This document shows, one piece after another, positions 54,530 to 64,000 of a stretch of DNA of 64,000 nucleotides. The stretch comes from Chrysopilus asiliformis. Its lineage: Eukaryota; Arthropoda; Insecta; Diptera; Rhagionidae. Each line of letters begins with the position of its first letter. Within the stretch, counting starts at the first letter, position 1. Made by a program: the position numbers and the translations under genes. The notes beneath the pieces were generated by a model, which saw only the letters and a list, made by a program, of their open reading frames with translations, was not told the origin of the DNA and made no database searches. The stretch spans positions 29,117,684 through 29,181,683 of the forward strand of contig OZ035961.1 of assembly GCA_964034945.1 (NCBI GenBank), in the 5' to 3' direction.

Positions 54530-54540
54530 CTTGGGCGCCA
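54530..54540 (-). other. Primer binding site, copy A
   Basis: On the minus strand TGGCGCCCAAG, five bases (GTAAA) after the LTR end. The first ten bases match the complement of a tRNA-Lys 3' end (TGGCGCCCAA). Confidence 0.75.
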
Positions 54541-54545
54541 TTTAC

Positions 54546-56230
54546 TGTTAGGAGTTTAGTATGACAATAAAAAGAATTGTCTTCTTGTGAGGGTTGAAAC
54601 TTTATAAAAAGATCTCTCGAAGTTGGTTCCTTCAACCCGAATTTCTTTTGCCTTTCCTTTCTTGCTAGGCACGTAGATAGGTTTTTGCCGGCTAAGGCTC
54701 GTCGGACCGGGGGGGATCTTGCAAGTAGGAGAAGCATTACCAACAGATAAAAAAAAAATTTCGTGCCTTCTAAATTCAAGTGCGAAACTTCCTTCAAGCG
54801 ATCCAAATAAACTAGTGAAAAGTATGCAAAATAAAAAAAAAATAAAGAAAAATAAAAAGGAACCGAAACTAAAAAAAAACAACGAAGATGGGACTAAACG
54901 CGCATAAAGAAGTCGCTTGAAGGACTCGACTCCGGAAGCCGACCCGATCGCTCCTCACTGCCCCTTTTACGCGCTAATTAGTTTCCCCTACATCACCCCT
55001 CACTCAAACTACTTACGAATTCATTACGTCTTTCCCACGCATTAAAGTTTTTCCACTTTTACGTGGCAAATGACTGATTTCTCTACTCATTAAAAGGTCA
55101 AAGGTTATTGCGACTATACCATGTGACACTAACAAAAATTAAAACCGGTAACTAACAAAAATCATTTATTTACGTTAGGCTGAGATCTCACAGATCATCT
55201 AAAATTAATTAAATTTAAAATTTAATTTAACTCAAACAATCAAAAAGAAAAATATATAATAATCATGATATACTCTGAGTTCTTAATTCTTAGCAAAAAA
55301 AAAAGGAAAAGGAACGAAATCCATGGGCACTTATAATAATTACCAGAATGGTTTAACTTCTGGGCAGAAGATTGAAATGTTGTAAACAAAAAAATTATTA
55401 TTTTCTTTTTTGTCAAGGTACTTACTGCCAATCCTAGATGTCCGCTTCTGGAGTTGTGCACAACTGCAGGCGCTGGCTAAAAGAAGATATAAAAATCACG
55501 GTGATTAACATTCGATTTTCTGCCAAGATCGAAACCAAAAATTGCAAGAAATCAGGATCTATTGTCTCCCTTTTCTTTTTTTTTCTTTTGACTACGAATT
55601 GACCGCTAGAATCTATTGAATTATGCGCTCGCTTTGGTGGGTGAACACGCTGCAGAGCCTTTGGCTCGTCGAAAAGTGGCTGCTGCTACGAATGATGATT
55701 GTGCGTCGCTGGTTACGCCGGGGGCTCCGTAAACACTGTTCCTTCAGAAACGATGAGAATCGCGTCACTTCGCTTGGAGAGGCTTCGCCCTTATCACTGT
55801 TTCTTTACTCCCTGACGTCTGGATGCAAAAAAAAAAAATGCTTGCCTTCTCGGGGATGGGAGATTTTTTTAATCCGAGCAGCCCGGATCTTTGCGCTAAG
55901 ATGATCGATGGTCAAGATATGTGGCGATTTAAAACAAATCGAAATGTGTCGTCTAGATTCCCTATAGGCTGCTTATCCAGATTGTCCAGGTGGATGATGC
56001 AATTCTGAATAATGCTCCAACAAAATAACGTGGTCGGTGTTCGGATTGCTTGGCAGGGGAGTATGGAGCTTTTGCCGCTAATTCGTGGAGCAACCGAACC
56101 CTCGACCGATAAAAGAAAAAGTTTTCCCCTTTTCTATGGAGTGCTGCGAAAAAGAACGGAACGCATGTGTTACTTTATGCGGGAGGCGCTCAACAAAAGA
56201 AGATAACAAGAAAATCTCACCTTCCTAACA
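54546..56230 (-). repeat. LTR 2 (5' LTR of copy A and 3' LTR of copy B)
   Basis: 1685 bp by the same boundary rule as LTR 1, and identical to it by eye. A PBS lies on its left side and the 3' non-coding region of copy B on its right, so it serves both elements. Confidence 0.75.
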
Positions 56231-56847
56231 CAACTGGACACCTTTTCTCATAAGTTACATCCAGTGCACTCCCGTTTAACACTTTAAACTATGAAGAATA
56301 ACAGAATAAAACTATAAAAACTATCATTGCTGACACCAAAAAAAAAGGGAATATAATTAAGTCTTACCGACGTGTGGTTGGGCGAACTTGACTTGAAAAA
56401 ATGGTGGCCGGAATTGGTCCAGTGTGCCATGGAGGCAAAAGAACCGATCCTCGAAATCAATTACCAAAAAAAAAAAAACGTCAAAAATTACCTCGAATAC
56501 TTAGTCAATAACCCAGTTTTTTTTCTCTATGATTTTCTCGCCATAATTTTGACCGGACTGTATCGATGTTGGTGGGTTTAATTAATGGCTAGATCGAACC
56601 GATTTGACGCGATGCACCTGATTTGGTTCGAAACTCATATGGCACAATATGTATTCGGATCGTAATTTTATTTATTTATTTATATTTAAATCAACCCCAT
56701 AACAGGGCAAAAAAATTGACTGCGAGCCAGTCGGTCAATATTTTTGAAAAAAGGGTGGTTCGGGTCATAACTTGCGCTGTGAGTGTGAGACAAGTCTACA
56801 ACGTGGGGCTGACCCCCCTGAGATTGCTTTAGCCGGGCAACTAACTG
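56231..56847 (-). other. Gypsy copy B, 3' non-coding region
   Basis: Same sequence as 47535-48151; no env. Confidence 0.6.
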
Positions 56848-59800
56848 CTAAGTCTGTAAGTCTTTCGCATGATAGACTCCCAAAATCTTGCCCCGCAAAT
56901 CTTCTATGGTGTAAAGATTTTTGGCAACTTTACTATGCACTCTGCATTTTACAAATTTTTTACAAAGTTTGGCATTCAAATTTTTAGATGCATCGCTCAG
57001 GACAAAGTTACGGCGGTAGATTTCTTGCCCTGGCACAAAGGCTATGTTGCGGGCCCGAAGATTGTATTTCTCAACCACTTTATCTTGAGACTGTTGCAAT
57101 CTTTCATATACGTTCGTTCTAATGATATTCATTTTGTCGGTGTTCTTAATCAGGAGTTGGTCACCATCCTGTAGGATTCCTAACTTACTTAAAAGTGGAT
57201 ATTCCGTTCCGTGGCATATCATGTTATTGCCGAATAAAACCTGATATGGAGAAGCACCTAAGACCGTGTGGATTGAACTCCGGAGAGACATCATAATGAA
57301 GTCCAGGTTGCAATCCCACTGTCTTTGATCCTCTCCTAGGTATGTTCGGATTGCCGCTAGGATTGATCTGTTTAGCCTCTCGGAGGCATTTGCTTGTGGC
57401 GAGTATACTGCGGTCTTAATATGTTTGACCCCATATGTTTCGAGAAACTTGTGAAACATAGAGGAAGTGAACTGTTTGCCGTTATCGGAGAATATTTGTT
57501 CAGGAACACCAAAGATGCTGAAAACTTCATTCAAAACTTTTATGACCGATTTTGAATCTGCGCTACGTAGTGATTTTGCAATTGGGAATTTGCTGAAATG
57601 ATCTAAGACTAAGAAAATGACTGTGTTGCCGTTCTTAGACCTTGGGTAAGGGCCTAAGAAGTCTATGTACAGTCTCTGAAATGGTCTCATTGGTAAAGAC
57701 ATTTGACCAGCCTTGGGCTTCATAATGTAATTAGGGGCCTTACATTCTTTACACGTTTCACATTTCCTTAGCACAGTTTTCACATGGGCAGACATATTGG
57801 GCCAATAATACTTTTGCCGCAATCTGTGTAGAGTTTTATTGATGCCGCCGTGTGACGCTTGAGGTGATTGATGAGCCAAGAGGATTAAATTTTGGGTCAG
57901 ACCAGACGGAACCCACAATTTCCAAGTTTGATCCTCTTGTATTGGATCGCCACTGTAAGGAGCAGTCCGTTTGTAGACAAACCCTTCTGACACTTGTAAA
58001 TCGGGGAATTTACCAGAATTTTCTTCTATGGTTTGAATCAAGTTTTTGTATTCATCTGATTTGAATTGATCGGAATTCAAATCGACCTCCACAATGAACT
58101 GATTAGAATCTTGGTCTATTTCCTCGACATACGCTCGGGATAGGGTGTCTGCCACTACATTCATAGAACCTTTTCGATGTTGGATTTCGAAATCCAATCC
58201 TTGAAGCTTAAGGCTCCATCTGGCTAACCTTCCGTTTAGATCCCTCTGGCTCATCAGCCACTTCAAACTCGCGTGGTCCGTAATTATGGTGAACGGGTGA
58301 CCTTCGACATAAGGACGGAATTTTCTTACGCTTATTATTGCTGCTAAGCATTCTAGCTCTGTTACGGAGTATTTCTTTTGCGTCGCCGTCAACTTTTGCG
58401 ATATGTATGAGATAGGCCTCTCGTTTCCTTCTACATCTAGCTGAAAAAGGACTCCCCCAATGCCCAGATTGGAAGCATCACATTGAATATAAAAATGCTT
58501 CGTGTAATCTGCATGAACAAGGACGGGTGCTGACGTCAGAGCCTTTTTTAGCTTCTCGAACGATTTTACAGCTTCGGGTGAGAATACGAATTTCTTCGAC
58601 TGCTTTAGGCAATCCGAGATGGCTGCCGTAAGGCCTGAAAAGTCTCTGATGAAGCGACGGTACCATCCCGCCATCCCCAGAAATCGACGTGTCTGTTTTG
58701 CCGTGGTTGGTACAGGAAATTTCGAGATCGCGGAGACTTTTTCTGAGTCCACCTTTAAACAACCCCCTCCAACTATATAGCCCAGATATCGGAGTTCTTT
58801 AAAACAGAACTTCGATTTCTGGAGATTTATGGTGAGGCCCGCCGCTCTCAGGAGTCGGGCTACCTTTCTAAGGAGTTCTAGCATTTCATCAAAGGTGGCT
58901 GCAATTATTAACAAGTCGTCGAGATACACGAAAACACTCTGACGCAGTTCGTTCGGTATGACCTTGTCCATGAGTCTTTGCAGTCTTTGGGATGCGTTGC
59001 AAAGCCCAAAAGCCATGACCTTGTAATGATATAAGGGTCGGCCTGGGATTGTGAATGCTGTCAATTCTTTCGATTCTTCGCTGAGAGGCACCTGCCAAAA
59101 TGCATTTTTAAGATCTAAACTGCTTATGAAAACTGTATCGTCCAGTCTACTCAATAGACCTTCAATGTGTTGCAGAGGATACGCGTCTTTTTTTGTTACG
59201 CTGTTCAGTTTGCGGGAGTCCAAGCATAATCTATTTTTACCGGGCTTTCGCACTAAAACAACTGGCGAACTCCACGCACTGGTGCTCTCCTCTATAATGC
59301 CCATCCTTAACATTTCGTCTATTTGATCATTAAGCATGCCCTGTATTGCGGGGGAGACGGGGAAATATCGTTGTTTGATCGGCTTAGAGTCACCGACATC
59401 GATCACATGTTCTTCCAAATGTGTTCGCCCTAACCCTTCCTTTTCAAAAGATGGAAACAGCTCTTTCACTTCTCGGAGTCTCTTGTTCTGATCCTCATTC
59501 AAGACATGTAAGTTCGGATCAGATGCTACCGAGGGTGAGATTTCCGAAATTAGGTGAGGCGCAATTTGGAAAGCTTTCCAAAAGTTTATCCCGAAATACA
59601 ATGCATGGGTTAAGGACGGCACGATGTAAAAGTCAATATCCTTGGTTGCACCTTGGTAAGTGACAGGCAAAATAATCTGGCCGACTACTTTCTGACTTTT
59701 ACCATCCGCCGTTCTTACGGAACTCGAGAATCTTTTTAATGGCGTTTTATTTATGTCGAGGAGGTTTATGCCAGGTTCTCCAATACAACTTATCGTTGCA

Positions 59801-60231
59801 CCGCTATCTAGCAAACCCATGATTTCAACACATTTGATTTGGACTTTAGCATAAGGTCTTTCATCGTTATTAGGATTGGAGAATACAGTCGATATTTCTC
59901 GGTGAAGTTTCCTTCGAAGGCGAAATTTTTTTCGAAGCTCGAGTATATAACTTTTTGGACAAGGGAGCTTATCTGCAAATATTTTTGCGCGCGCTAGTTC
60001 ATAATTTTTTTGACGTTCGTGTAATGAATAATTTACATCCGTTTGTGTTGAGCTATGTTTATATTTATTTTTTAACAAGGTGATTGGTTTTGTAATAGTA
60101 TTCGAGGTTTTTAGGGATTCTCGGGGGATTGAGTTGTGGGTCGAGCATTCCCCGCTAAATTCTCGGCCCTTCGGTGGTTTTCCGGCCGACAATTGGAACA
60201 AGTTGGCAGTTTCACATCCGGCTTTCCGCAT
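56848..60231 (-). CDS. pol: Gypsy copy B pol: protease, RT, RNase H, integrase
   Basis: 1127 residues, full open frame, same domains and catalytic residues as copy A. One amino-acid difference: residue 496 is Ser here and Pro in copy A (G at 50050 against A at 58746, plus strand), just after the RT palm and thumb region. Two further substitutions (49907/58603 and 50930/59626) are silent. Both copies therefore look coding-competent, and which residue is ancestral cannot be told from the pair alone. Confidence 0.95.
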   Translation of the reverse strand: MRKAGCETANLFQLSAGKPPKGREFSGECSTHNSIPRESLKTSNTITKPITLLKNKYKHSSTQTDVNYSLHERQKNYELARAKIFADKLPCPKSYILELRKKFRLRRKLHREISTVFSNPNNDERPYAKVQIKCVEIMGLLDSGATISCIGEPGINLLDINKTPLKRFSSSVRTADGKSQKVVGQIILPVTYQGATKDIDFYIVPSLTHALYFGINFWKAFQIAPHLISEISPSVASDPNLHVLNEDQNKRLREVKELFPSFEKEGLGRTHLEEHVIDVGDSKPIKQRYFPVSPAIQGMLNDQIDEMLRMGIIEESTSAWSSPVVLVRKPGKNRLCLDSRKLNSVTKKDAYPLQHIEGLLSRLDDTVFISSLDLKNAFWQVPLSEESKELTAFTIPGRPLYHYKVMAFGLCNASQRLQRLMDKVIPNELRQSVFVYLDDLLIIAATFDEMLELLRKVARLLRAAGLTINLQKSKFCFKELRYLGYIVGGGCLKVDSEKVSAISKFPVPTTAKQTRRFLGMAGWYRRFIRDFSGLTAAISDCLKQSKKFVFSPEAVKSFEKLKKALTSAPVLVHADYTKHFYIQCDASNLGIGGVLFQLDVEGNERPISYISQKLTATQKKYSVTELECLAAIISVRKFRPYVEGHPFTIITDHASLKWLMSQRDLNGRLARWSLKLQGLDFEIQHRKGSMNVVADTLSRAYVEEIDQDSNQFIVEVDLNSDQFKSDEYKNLIQTIEENSGKFPDLQVSEGFVYKRTAPYSGDPIQEDQTWKLWVPSGLTQNLILLAHQSPQASHGGINKTLHRLRQKYYWPNMSAHVKTVLRKCETCKECKAPNYIMKPKAGQMSLPMRPFQRLYIDFLGPYPRSKNGNTVIFLVLDHFSKFPIAKSLRSADSKSVIKVLNEVFSIFGVPEQIFSDNGKQFTSSMFHKFLETYGVKHIKTAVYSPQANASERLNRSILAAIRTYLGEDQRQWDCNLDFIMMSLRSSIHTVLGASPYQVLFGNNMICHGTEYPLLSKLGILQDGDQLLIKNTDKMNIIRTNVYERLQQSQDKVVEKYNLRARNIAFVPGQEIYRRNFVLSDASKNLNAKLCKKFVKCRVHSKVAKNLYTIEDLRGKILGVYHAKDLQT

Positions 60232-61112
60232 TTAAAGCAAAATAAATTGCGAAACGATGCAGGGCAATCTCGAAATGAGTGACCCGGAATTTTGCAATTC
60301 CAACAGATGTATTTGCTCGTTTCTTTCCCCGGTACGTGTGTAATTCTTCCGGCTTGATTAATCGCCTCTAATTGCAGTGCTTCTTCTTCGCTATCTGAAG
60401 CAAATTCGATTTGGTTTACATGCCGACTCGGAGGTACTTTAGAGGTTTTGAAAGCATACGAAAGTGTCGCTCGTTGGGCAAGGTAACGTTCAGCTTTTCG
60501 ACAGGATTTTCTTAACTGGTCTAAGGTATTAAAAGAATGGGAGAAAACTAGCTGACCTATCCTGCCACTGACATTATCCTTTATTATCTCAATGAGATCT
60601 GAATCCGCGATTGGATTTTGCATTTGCGAATGCAGCATAGTGATTTTATCGAAGTATTCATCGAACTTTTCATTCACTTCCTGCCGCGCTTCATTGATCA
60701 AACGATAAAGTTCACGATCAGATAATTTTGTGAATCTATTAACTAACCCTTCTTTTAGCATTTCCCAGGTTATGTTTGGGCGACTTTTCATAAACTTCCA
60801 ATACCAAGTATTAGCGCACCCTGATACTAGGAGATGGAGATTGTCAACGATTTGCACGTTCGAATAATTTTGAGATTGGGCTAACTTTTGAACGCGAAAT
60901 ATGAAATCTTCGACAGTCATCGATGGAGATGTCCCGTCGAAGTTCAACTTCCACTGAGACATCTTGCATTCTCTATTTATTCTCTGACCAAACGAATGTC
61001 CCTGATTTGGGAATCTTGACTGTGGTTGGGAAAAATGCTTCACTGTTGGGTGGTGAATGCAAATAATGATTAGACATGTTGTTGGCTGCAAGATTTGGCT
61101 GACGAACAGCAT
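60111..61112 (-). CDS. gag: Gypsy copy B gag
   Basis: As in copy A: capsid domain then CCHC knuckle, likely functional start at 60962 (MSQWKLNFDG). Residue 169 is Ala (Pro in copy A; plus-strand C at 60608 against G at 51912). Ends inside pol with a 121-nt overlap. Confidence 0.85.
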   Translation of the reverse strand: MLFVSQILQPTTCLIIICIHHPTVKHFSQPQSRFPNQGHSFGQRINRECKMSQWKLNFDGTSPSMTVEDFIFRVQKLAQSQNYSNVQIVDNLHLLVSGCANTWYWKFMKSRPNITWEMLKEGLVNRFTKLSDRELYRLINEARQEVNEKFDEYFDKITMLHSQMQNPIADSDLIEIIKDNVSGRIGQLVFSHSFNTLDQLRKSCRKAERYLAQRATLSYAFKTSKVPPSRHVNQIEFASDSEEEALQLEAINQAGRITHVPGKETSKYICWNCKIPGHSFRDCPASFRNLFCFKCGKPDVKLPTCSNCRPENHRRAENLAGNARPTTQSPENP

Positions 61113-61203
61113 TTGAAGATGCTCGAGAGTCAGGAGAAGTCTGATTAGAATCGTCTCTCAAACGTAACCTGATCAACTCGTCTATATATAGGATGGATAG
61201 CAT
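60973..61203 (-). CDS. Gypsy copy B, short bridging frame
   Basis: Identical in layout to 52277-52507: the same offset frame between leader ORF and gag. Its preservation shows that the frame arrangement predates the two copies separating. Confidence 0.4.
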   Translation of the reverse strand: MLSILYIDELIRLRLRDDSNQTSPDSRASSNAVRQPNLAANNMSNHYLHSPPNSEAFFPTTVKIPKSGTFVWSENK

Positions 61204-62003
61204 TTTTGAGGCCGATTATTCTGAAATCTCAAAGCTTCGTGCTTTGTCGAAAAACTTTTTTCTTGGAAATTTTTGCTTTGATGGGATCTTGGACCTGCAG
61301 AATTGATATCATACTTAGCCTTAACAACCCTTTCCAATAATGAAATTAGATGATCCTGCTCGCTATTTGTTTTAGAGTTTACATTTGGTTGGGACTTATC
61401 TCGACACTTTTCATTCCCCACATTTCGTCTTTCGTCATAGGTAGCAGTCAGCCCTTTGGCCGCTTTTAATACTTCTCTTACCGAGAGTGGGGTCAAATTC
61501 CGGTCTTTGGGAAATGCTCCTGTATGTGTGGAATGCACGTTCCCTAACGACCGGTCTATAGGAGAAAAACTAACTCTCTTTTTTTGATAATTGTTGTTGT
61601 TTAAATGACCAATTTGTCTAGAAGCTTCTAGAGTGCTTCGTATAAATTCACTCTCCGCTTCTTTTGATATGCCGTCACCAAGGGTCAAAACCGAAGTTGG
61701 CTGCGACTGCGTAATGGTCGTTCCCCCTTCCGCCCCAGGTTCGTGAAAATCCCTAATCCCCATCTGAGGTATTTGGGCAGAAAGAGCCCTCCTCGCCAAC
61801 GAACTGGAAATCGTGTTTTCTGTGCCTTCTGTGGGTTCCCCTTGTTTTTCATTGTTCATGCTGGATTCACTATCTTCTTCCGAATCAGTACTAGGCAGTC
61901 GGGCTTGCGCATCCGGGTAAGGTGAAAAGGAGAGTCGTTTTCCCCTCCCACGGCCTGCTGCCTTTCCCGATAGTGCTCTCGCTTGTTTTCTGGTGAACGG
62001 CAT
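61182..62003 (-). CDS. Gypsy copy B leader ORF
   Basis: 273 residues, no difference from copy A seen. Basic N-terminus, acidic Ser-rich region after it, no known domain. Confidence 0.6.
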   Translation of the reverse strand: MPFTRKQARALSGKAAGRGRGKRLSFSPYPDAQARLPSTDSEEDSESSMNNEKQGEPTEGTENTISSSLARRALSAQIPQMGIRDFHEPGAEGGTTITQSQPTSVLTLGDGISKEAESEFIRSTLEASRQIGHLNNNNYQKKRVSFSPIDRSLGNVHSTHTGAFPKDRNLTPLSVREVLKAAKGLTATYDERRNVGNEKCRDKSQPNVNSKTNSEQDHLISLLERVVKAKYDINSAGPRSHQSKNFQEKSFSTKHEALRFQNNRPQKCYPSYI

Positions 62004-63221
62004 TTCTAAGGTTTATCCTTAGCCCCTTTTTTTTGTTTAGAAAAAGCACAACGGAGAGAAAACACCGAGTGTTGCGTTTGGGAATTTACTTACTGCTCGA
62101 AACAAATCCCAGCTCGCGGAATAAACTCAAAATGAAATTTGTCCCAAAAGATTGAATTGAAAACCCCAAAAGTTTAAAGAATCTCAAAATACAAAACCAA
62201 AGGCAATAATAAATAATGCTTAAAGTTATGGGTAGAAAAACAATAAATATTAATTAACAAGAAACTCACACCTTAGTAAGCTACGAATAGACTAATTCGC
62301 CAGACGATTTAACCTACAAAAAAAATAGTTACCCTATTAACCTTTCAAATTATTATATATATATGTATCTTTCTTCACGAAGACAAAAAAAATTCTTTAA
62401 ATCAAGATATTGTGGTACAATTAAATGAATGGATAATTCCAATAGCTTAATCGTATTGGAGTCCACCCGACAAGGAATTACTTTTCGAATTATGAAGGAT
62501 GCTCTTCTAATTCAAACTATATAATTAATTATTTCAAAATAAGTGTCTTTAATGTTTTGTTCTATTACTCTCTTTTATTAATCAACATTCATATCTGTAG
62601 GGGTGATGCAAGGTACTTCTTTTACGCGACGGTGCAGATCAGTGCACAAAAAAAAACTGACAACAAAAAAAAAAAAAAATGAAGTTCGGAATCAAATTTA
62701 CTGTACTATTGATGTCTAAGTAAACATTCGTAGAAAAGGTATCCTTTCATACGGCTTTACTAGAGACTTCGGAAAAACTCTTATCAGATCTCCGATCATC
62801 ATACATTACTTTTCAAATTTGAAGCTAATGCGAAAATCGTAGTTGATTTAAAATTTCTTAGTCTCATCCTAGCTTAGAGACAGACACTCTGTGAGCCGCC
62901 ATTTACACTCTTAAGACTGGAGAAACTTGTATTCTAACGAAACATCGATATGTTCATCTAACGTCCAGACAGCTCTCCAAGGAATCCCTGGACAGGACAG
63001 GATGCATTAGGAAACCTTCGAGTTCGTTAGCAAACTGACTGAATATTATATGCAAATTGTAGTTGGATGTCTAAATTGGCTTCTGAAATCGGTCGCATAT
63101 GTATATATATCATTTATTTTTGTATTTTATCCGCGCATCGCCTGGTCTTGAGCGAGCGCTGGCCTAGATGGTGTGGGCCTGCTTTTAATGCAAAGAAAAA
63201 AAAAATCTCTACACCTTTCAG
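62004..63221 (-). other. Gypsy copy B, 5' leader
   Basis: Matches 53308-54529 except for one substitution (54030 C against 62723 A, approximate) and the three run-length changes. Confidence 0.6.
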
Positions 63222-63232
63222 CTTGGGCGCCA
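63222..63232 (-). other. Primer binding site, copy B
   Basis: TGGCGCCCAAG on the minus strand, with GTAAA between it and LTR 3; same lysine-type match as copy A. Confidence 0.75.
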
Positions 63233-63237
63233 TTTAC

Positions 63238-64000
63238 TGTTAGGAGTTTAGTATGACAATAAAAAGAATTGTCTTCTTGTGAGGGTTGAAACTTTATAAA
63301 AAGATCTCTCGAAGTTGGTTCCTTCAACCCGAATTTCTTTTGCCTTTCCTTTCTTGCTAGGCACGTAGATAGGTTTTTGCCGGCTAAGGCTCGTCGGACC
63401 GGGGGGGATCTTGCAAGTAGGAGAAGCATTACCAACAGATAAAAAAAAAATTTCGTGCCTTCTAAATTCAAGTGCGAAACTTCCTTCAAGCGATCCAAAT
63501 AAACTAGTGAAAAGTATGCAAAATAAAAAAAAAATAAAGAAAAATAAAAAGGAACCGAAACTAAAAAAAAACAACGAAGATGGGACTAAACGCGCATAAA
63601 GAAGTCGCTTGAAGGACTCGACTCCGGAAGCCGACCCGATCGCTCCTCACTGCCCCTTTTACGCGCTAATTAGTTTCCCCTACATCACCCCTCACTCAAA
63701 CTACTTACGAATTCATTACGTCTTTCCCACGCATTAAAGTTTTTCCACTTTTACGTGGCAAATGACTGATTTCTCTACTCATTAAAAGGTCAAAGGTTAT
63801 TGCGACTATACCATGTGACACTAACAAAAATTAAAACCGGTAACTAACAAAAATCATTTATTTACGTTAGGCTGAGATCTCACAGATCATCTAAAATTAA
63901 TTAAATTTAAAATTTAATTTAACTCAAACAATCAAAAAGAAAAATATATAATAATCATGATATACTCTGAGTTCTTAATTCTTAGCAAAAAAAAAAGGAA
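63238..64000 (-). repeat. LTR 3 (5' LTR of copy B), partial
   Basis: 763 bp matching the left part of LTR 1 and LTR 2, then the window ends. It cannot be told whether flanking DNA or a third internal region follows. Confidence 0.8.

Larger units (their letters stand above)
45850..56230 (-). mobile_element. Gypsy-type LTR retrotransposon, copy A
   Basis: Minus-strand element with 3' LTR 45850-47534, internal region 47535-54545 and 5' LTR 54546-56230 (shared with copy B). ORF order: leader ORF, gag, pol (PR-RT-RH-IN); no env. The PBS starts TGGCGCCCAAG, five bases after the 5' LTR. The long LTR, lysine-type PBS and lack of env recall the Osvaldo/Ulysses group of fly Gypsy elements, which is an inference from memory of those families. 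Confidence 0.88.
54546..64000 (-). mobile_element. Gypsy-type LTR retrotransposon, copy B (5' LTR truncated by window)
   Basis: Same layout as copy A, shifted by 8696 bp at the LTR 2 end and 8692 bp at the LTR 3 end. The four-base difference is explained by a shorter (AT)n run (two bases) and two A runs (one base each). Internal region 56231-63237. Confidence 0.88.

Overview
The window looks like AT-rich intergenic or intronic DNA from an insect, most likely a higher fly (Diptera). The evidence is the repeat content: short elements with (GTCY)n tracts resembling the dipteran mini-me/DINE-1 class, an irritans-type mariner, a long-LTR Gypsy retrotransposon, a PHD-finger LINE, Helitrons and many foldback MITEs. 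No tRNA or rRNA gene and no CRISPR array were seen. The only sign of a host gene is one candidate 5' exon at about 24.35-24.60 kb, with a signal-peptide start followed by a strong splice donor.

Layout. 0-24 kb holds small non-autonomous repeats separated by AT-rich DNA with no coding signal. A family called X here (about 570 bp, six copies) is inserted into other repeats: in a foldback at 3 kb, in a piggyBac-type MITE at 15.6 kb, and at 17-18.4 kb as X inside X inside a third repeat (Z). Related families W and Z share a CTAGCTCAAT box and a (GACR)n tract with X. Other items are foldbacks at 3.0, 6.4 and 21.4 kb, a TA-flanked MITE at 10.4-11.25 kb, and Helitrons at 7.6 and 22.96 kb. 24-35 kb holds the candidate exon, a Helitron carrying a 12-bp satellite (25.4-26.4 kb), a disrupted Z copy (27.3-27.9 kb), a 1.2-kb hAT element with an 8-bp target duplication (31.7-32.9 kb), and foldbacks at 30.6 and 34.1 kb.

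35.5-40.8 kb is a minus-strand LINE: ORF1 with PHD and CCHC fingers, and ORF2 with endonuclease and reverse transcriptase. It is cut inside the endonuclease by a complete mariner (38.2-39.5 kb) with an intact 349-residue transposase. 41-45.8 kb returns to small repeats.

45.85-64 kb is a tandem pair of nearly identical minus-strand Gypsy elements sharing one LTR (LTR-internal-LTR-internal-LTR, the last LTR running off the window). Each carries an accessory/leader ORF, gag, and a complete protease-RT-RNase H-integrase pol, with no env. By eye the two internal regions differ by five substitutions and three homopolymer or dinucleotide length changes.

The genes seen are therefore almost all transposition genes. 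The mariner and Gypsy pol genes look intact, while the LINE is dead by insertion and probably by an endonuclease catalytic change. Repeat boundaries were read by eye and are approximate unless target duplications are cited.
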